From Megaustenia siamemsis (taxonomy: Eukaryota; Mollusca; Gastropoda; Stylommatophora; Ariophantidae): DNA of 64,000 nucleotides. The translations under genes were made by a program, and so were the position numbers. The stretch is from assembly GCA_032433765.1 (NCBI GenBank), contig JAVIAB010000159.1, forward strand, positions 62,169,772-62,233,771, in the 5' to 3' direction. The notes beneath the pieces were generated by a model. The model searched no databases. It had not been told where the DNA came from and saw only the letters and a list, made by a program, of their open reading frames with translations. How positions within the stretch are numbered: position 1 is the stretch's first letter; the number at the start of each line of letters is the position of its first letter. Below are positions 59,985 through 64,000 of this stretch, in pieces.

Positions 59985-61230
59985 GAGCTAACAGACAAGA
60001 TCAGCTTACAGACAAGATCAGCTTACAGACAAGATCAGCTAATAGACAAGATCACCTAACATAGAAGATCAACTAACAGACAAGATCACCTAACAGATCA
60101 CATCAACTAACAGACAAGATGACCTAAAAGATAAGATCAACTAACAGACAAGATCACCTAACAGATAAGATCAGCTAACGGACAAAATCAGCAAACATAC
60201 AAAATCAACTAATAGACAAAATTAGCAAACAGACAAGATCAGCTAACAGACAAGATCAGCTAACAGACAAGATCAGATAACAGATTAAATCAGCTATCAA
60301 CAAGATTATATAAAATATACATATTCAGGTAAACGACAAATTCAGATAACATACAAGTTCAGCAAACAAACAAAATCAGCTAACAGACAAAATCACTTAA
60401 CAGACAAAATCAACTAATAGACAAAATCAGGTAACAAACAAAATCATCTGACAGATAAGAACAGCTAATATACAAGATCAACTAACAACAAAATCAACCA
60501 ACAGACAATATAGCTAATAGACAAAACCATATAACAGATTTATAGGCCAACAGAAACAAATCAGCTAAAAGACAAAATCAGCTGACAGAAAAATTCAGCT
60601 AACAGACAAAATCAAACAACAGACCTGTTCAGCTAACAGCCATGATCAGAAAACAGACAAGATCAGCTAGCAGACAAGATCAGATAAAATATACATGTTC
60701 AGCTAAAAGACAAATTCAGATAATATACAAGTTCCGCAAACAGACAAAATCAGCTAACAGACAAATTCAGCTAATAGACAAAATCAACTAATAGATAAAA
60801 TCAGATAACAAAAATAAAATGAGCTAAAAGACAAGATCAGATAAAATATGCAATTTCAACTAAAAGACAATTTCAGTTAACAGAAAAGATCAACTAACAG
60901 ACAAGATCAAATTCGAGACAAGATCAGCTAACAGACAGGACTAGCTAACAGACAAGACTAGCTAACAGACAAGATCAGCTTACAGACAACATCAGCTAAA
61001 AGACAAGACCAGCTAACAGACAAGATCAACTAACAGACAAGACCAGCTAACAGACAAGATCAGCTAACAGACAAGATCAGCTAACAGACAAGATCAGCTA
61101 ACAGACAAGACCAGCTAACAGACAAGATCAGCTAACAAACAAGATCAGCTAACAGAATAGATCAGCTAACAGACAAGACCAGCTAACGAACAAAATCAGC
61201 TAACAGACAAAACCAGCTAACAGACAAGAT
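59985..61230. repeat. 17-bp minisatellite
   Basis: About 70 copies of CAGCTAACAGACAAGAT with many variants, most regular at 60900-61220. Confidence 0.95.
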
Positions 61231-62025
61231 TAGGGCATTCAGTTTAGTCTAGTTGTTTCCAAACTGCCATCCTGACCTCCTTTATCCACATTTAAGACAG
61301 TCTCTGAAAAATTTAATTTTTAATCCACCATATCAGACCTGTTTATGTAAATTAAATACACAGCAAAGAATACATACTTTTTGAAGAGAAAGTATAAGTA
61401 AAGAAGAGAGAAAGAGCAGCTAATTTTGTCAGATCTAGAACGTCTATGAACATCCTTCCCTATATGTTAGTTATGTAATGTAGGAAAACCACAAATAATG
61501 TTAGGATTGTAAGATCATTGTTGTTTTCATCTCTACACAGATATTGCAGCTTTACAATAAAATAAAGAAATAAGTAATTTGAGAAAACGTTTGTTGTGGA
61601 GTTACTTCTAATAATAATAACAAATTAATCAAGTTTGCTCTCCTCATAAAAGCAGGAGTCAAGCCCTCAAGTTGGGAACCTCTGGTTTAGAAGTTAGCAA
61701 GTAAATTTGACGACCTAGAGCATGCTCCAATGATCCTACATTTATTTTTAAATTGACTACTTCCTGCCAGGCTCTTCCAAACATATTTGTTTTTCTTCCT
61801 GCCTATTTCCTGAAAATAAAACGTGTCCCTTCCTTCTCAACACGATATACTTTCTTTATTAAACTTGATGCGTTATCAATCACACTGGCCTATCATCATC
61901 ATAATCGTCATCTACAGCAAAACGAAATGTTGCGTCTTGGGTTGTCAACGACTATTGATCAAAACTAAGTGATCGTCATTAAATAAGAAAAGTGTATTTC
62001 TGTTTAGATAATATATTCATTCATT
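61231..62025. other. No identified gene
   Basis: Unique AT-rich DNA with several AATAAA motifs (for example 61555-61565), which could serve the proposed gene as polyadenylation signals. Confidence 0.45.
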
Positions 62026-62580
62026 CATTCATTGTGTGCCGTCTCCGCAACGAAGGTTGGCTACCATGGAGCGTCATTCTGCCCTATCTCTTGCTTTGAT
62101 GGTGCAGGTTGTCATCGGCTGATTTGTCCATCTTTTGATGTTACTTGTCCATGTTAATCTTGGTCTGCCTCTGCCTCTTTTACCTTGTATTTTCCCCTCC
62201 AGGATTACTTTCAATAGTCTATTGTGTCTTTTAACATGGCCCAAGAATCGCATTTGTCTTGTTCTAATTGTGTTCAGTAGTTCTCTTTTCATTTTTAGTT
62301 GTTTTAAGACTTCATCGTTTGTTTTCTTTTCCTTCCATCCAATTCTACATATTCTTCTATATATCCACATTTCAAAGACTTCAATTCTCTGTTCTGTTTC
62401 CTTGTCTAATGTCCATGTTCAGCACCATATAGGAATATTGAGAAGATGTAACATTTTGCTATTCTTAGTTTCAGATCTGGTGTTATTTGTTTTGATGTTA
62501 GTATGTCCTTCATGACATTAAAATTACTTTTTGCCATACCCATTCTTTTGTTTATTTCAGATAATATATAAGTCAACAAT
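62026..62580 (-). pseudogene. LINE 3' end (family 2)
   Basis: An (ATTC)n tail at 62018-62036 precedes the reversed end GTGTGCCGTCTCCGCAACGA. Frame 62370-62074 reads KTNDEVLKQLKMKRELLNTI, FLGHVKRHNRLL and KGRGRPRLTWTSNIKRW. The upstream part to about 62550 is frameshifted. The best-preserved tail of family 2 in the window. Confidence 0.9.
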
Positions 62581-62784
62581 TTACGTTTTATTGTCATCGT
62601 TGTCATGTTGTACTTACTGTACACCATTCGTTTATTGTACATTTACTTTGCTAGAGAAAAGCTAAACGTAAATAAACCAAATTCAAGCATTGGAAAGTTT
62701 TACTTTAATTCCAGAATTAAAAAAAAAAAAATTAAGGGAATAGAGTTAACGGGAGAAACTGTGTTAATTCTATAGTGTGGTATA

Positions 62785-63015
62785 TTGTGGTCGAACCATA
62801 TATTTGATTTCACCTCTGGTAATTTTGGAAGTCCCATTTCTTTGATTTTAACTCTGGTATATTATGGAAGTATCATATCTTTGATTTCAGCTTTGGTATA
62901 TTATGGAAAAATCATATATATGATTTCAGCTCTGGTATATAATGGAAATGCCATAGCTTTGGTTTCACCCGTAGTATATTATGGAAATTCCATATATTTG
63001 ATCACCTTTAGTAAA
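62785..63015. repeat. ~40-bp minisatellite
   Basis: Five to six copies of TTTGATTTCAGCTCTGGTAT plus ATTATGGAAATACCATATC. Confidence 0.9.
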
Positions 63016-63119
63016 TTTTTATAATGCGGTCATTACTACGCCAGGTTGTCTTCCTTCCAAAATGGATAACAATCTGAGGAATCCTTTATAGTATTGTTGG
63101 ATATAAAATGCATTTAGTT

Positions 63120-63545
63120 TTGGGCATTAAACCAGTCTAATGATATTAGTAGAATAGTTCACTGAATCTATAAAGGTGATTGGGTGTACACATTAACCCA
63201 GTCTAATGTGATCAGTAGAATAGTTCACTGAAACTATAAAGGCGATTATTTATACACATTAACCCAGTCTAATGTGATCAGTAGAATAGTTCACTGAAAC
63301 TATAAAGGCGATTAGTTATACACATGAACCCAGTCTAATGTGATCAGTAGAATAGTTCACTGAAACTATAAAGGCGATTAGTTATACACATTAATCCAGT
63401 CTAATGTGATCAGTAGAATAGTTCACTGAATCTATAATGGTGATTGGGTGTACACATTAACCCAGTCTAATGTGATCAGTGGAATAGTTCACTGAATCTA
63501 TAAAGGCGATTGAGTGTACACATTAACCCAGTCTAATGTGATCAG
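63120..63545. repeat. 66-bp minisatellite
   Basis: Six to seven highly similar copies of a unit containing CACTGAAACTATAAAGGCGA and CCCAGTCTAATGTGATCAGT. The last copy joins directly to LINE sequence at 63546. Confidence 0.95.
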
Positions 63546-63893
63546 TGGAATCGTTTTCGATTAGAGGGTACAGAGATGGGTTTTCTCCGAAGAATTTTGA
63601 AAGTTTCCTGGACAGCTAGAAAGACCAAATAGGAAATTCTCATAGAGGCCAACAGAACAAGGGACCTACTAAGAAACATCATAAATAAACAATCAACTTT
63701 TTTCGGGCATATCATGAGAAGAGGAAAGTTACAACTGACAAAATACAGGGAAGAAGAGATTATCGACGACAAAGAGAGAAAATATAGCTTCGTGTTATGG
63801 CATGAAAAACATTCAACAACAGAACAGATACGATGCACGGTAGATAGAAGATTGTGGAGGGACACGAATGTCTACATCAAGCGGTATCATCAT
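63546..63893 (+). pseudogene. LINE 3' end (family 1)
   Basis: Broken frame MGFLRRILKVSWTARKTK near 63570 and GHIMRRGKLQLTKYR near 63707, ending CGATGCACGGTAGATAGAAG and an (ATC)n-like tail at about 63885-63902. Confidence 0.85.
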
Positions 63894-64000
63894 CATCATC
63901 ATCAAGTACCGGTCCTACTGGCTTAGGTGATCATGTCTCTCCACAAATTTCAATCTCGGCAGCTATTTATCATTTCTGTTGTTGACCTTCTGCCAAGCCA
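63894..64000 (-). mobile_element. LINE family 1 3' end, cut by the window edge
   Basis: From the shared (ATC)n the reversed family-1 end follows (GATCATGTCTCTCCACAAAT), tail to tail with the copy at 63546-63893. It continues past the window. Confidence 0.85.

Overview
The window looks like intergenic and intronic DNA of a metazoan, most likely a lophotrochozoan such as a mollusc. This is inferred from repeat style, not from a marker gene. It is AT-rich and dominated by minisatellites with 15-66 bp units, RTE/CR1-like LINE fragments, two tRNA-derived SINE-like families and microsatellites. It has no bacterial operons, CRISPR arrays or rRNA. Nearly all long reading frames in it are repeats read through or decayed transposon genes.

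Layout. 1-1.85 kb is a palindromic tandem array of a SINE-like unit. 1.84-3.1 kb holds LINE debris. 3.1-11.4 kb is a 39-bp satellite broken by LINE ends and by an apparently intact mariner-type transposon (8584-9983). 11.4-18.6 kb mixes LINE fragments, a 30-bp array, a promoter/LTR-like module and a SINE. 20609-27428 is a 6.8-kb Polinton/Maverick (adintovirus-like) provirus with ~0.4-kb terminal inverted repeats. On its minus strand lie, in transcription order, packaging ATPase, a small basic protein, a conserved unknown protein, integrase, penton-like protein, a pX-like protein, a 41-aa basic protein, major capsid protein and protease. I found no DNA polymerase B. 28-34 kb holds more LINE and SINE copies. 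34.0-38.3 kb holds a 33-bp array, a ~0.5-kb inverted repeat and a 307-codon Cys-rich ORF. 38.6-45.9 kb is a 23/27-bp array carrying a 3.28-kb LINE with target-site duplication. 46-64 kb has hAT, LINE, RNase-H-like and SINE remnants between several minisatellites.

One host gene can be proposed. Five plus-strand exons (18773-18827, 31730-31871, 46189-46316, 50307-50463, 59915-59942) have good splice signals and compatible phases. Joined, they would encode a 169-residue secreted Cys-rich protein. If the model is right, most of the window is intronic to this gene, the Polinton lies antisense in intron 1, and the 307-codon ORF lies in intron 2. An alternative terminal exon may lie at 32845-32929.

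The most interesting items are the polymerase-less Polinton with its compact overlapping small genes, the split secreted-protein gene, the Cys-rich tandem-domain ORF, the intact DUF4817-type mariner, and several LINE derivatives that seem to keep only their two ends.
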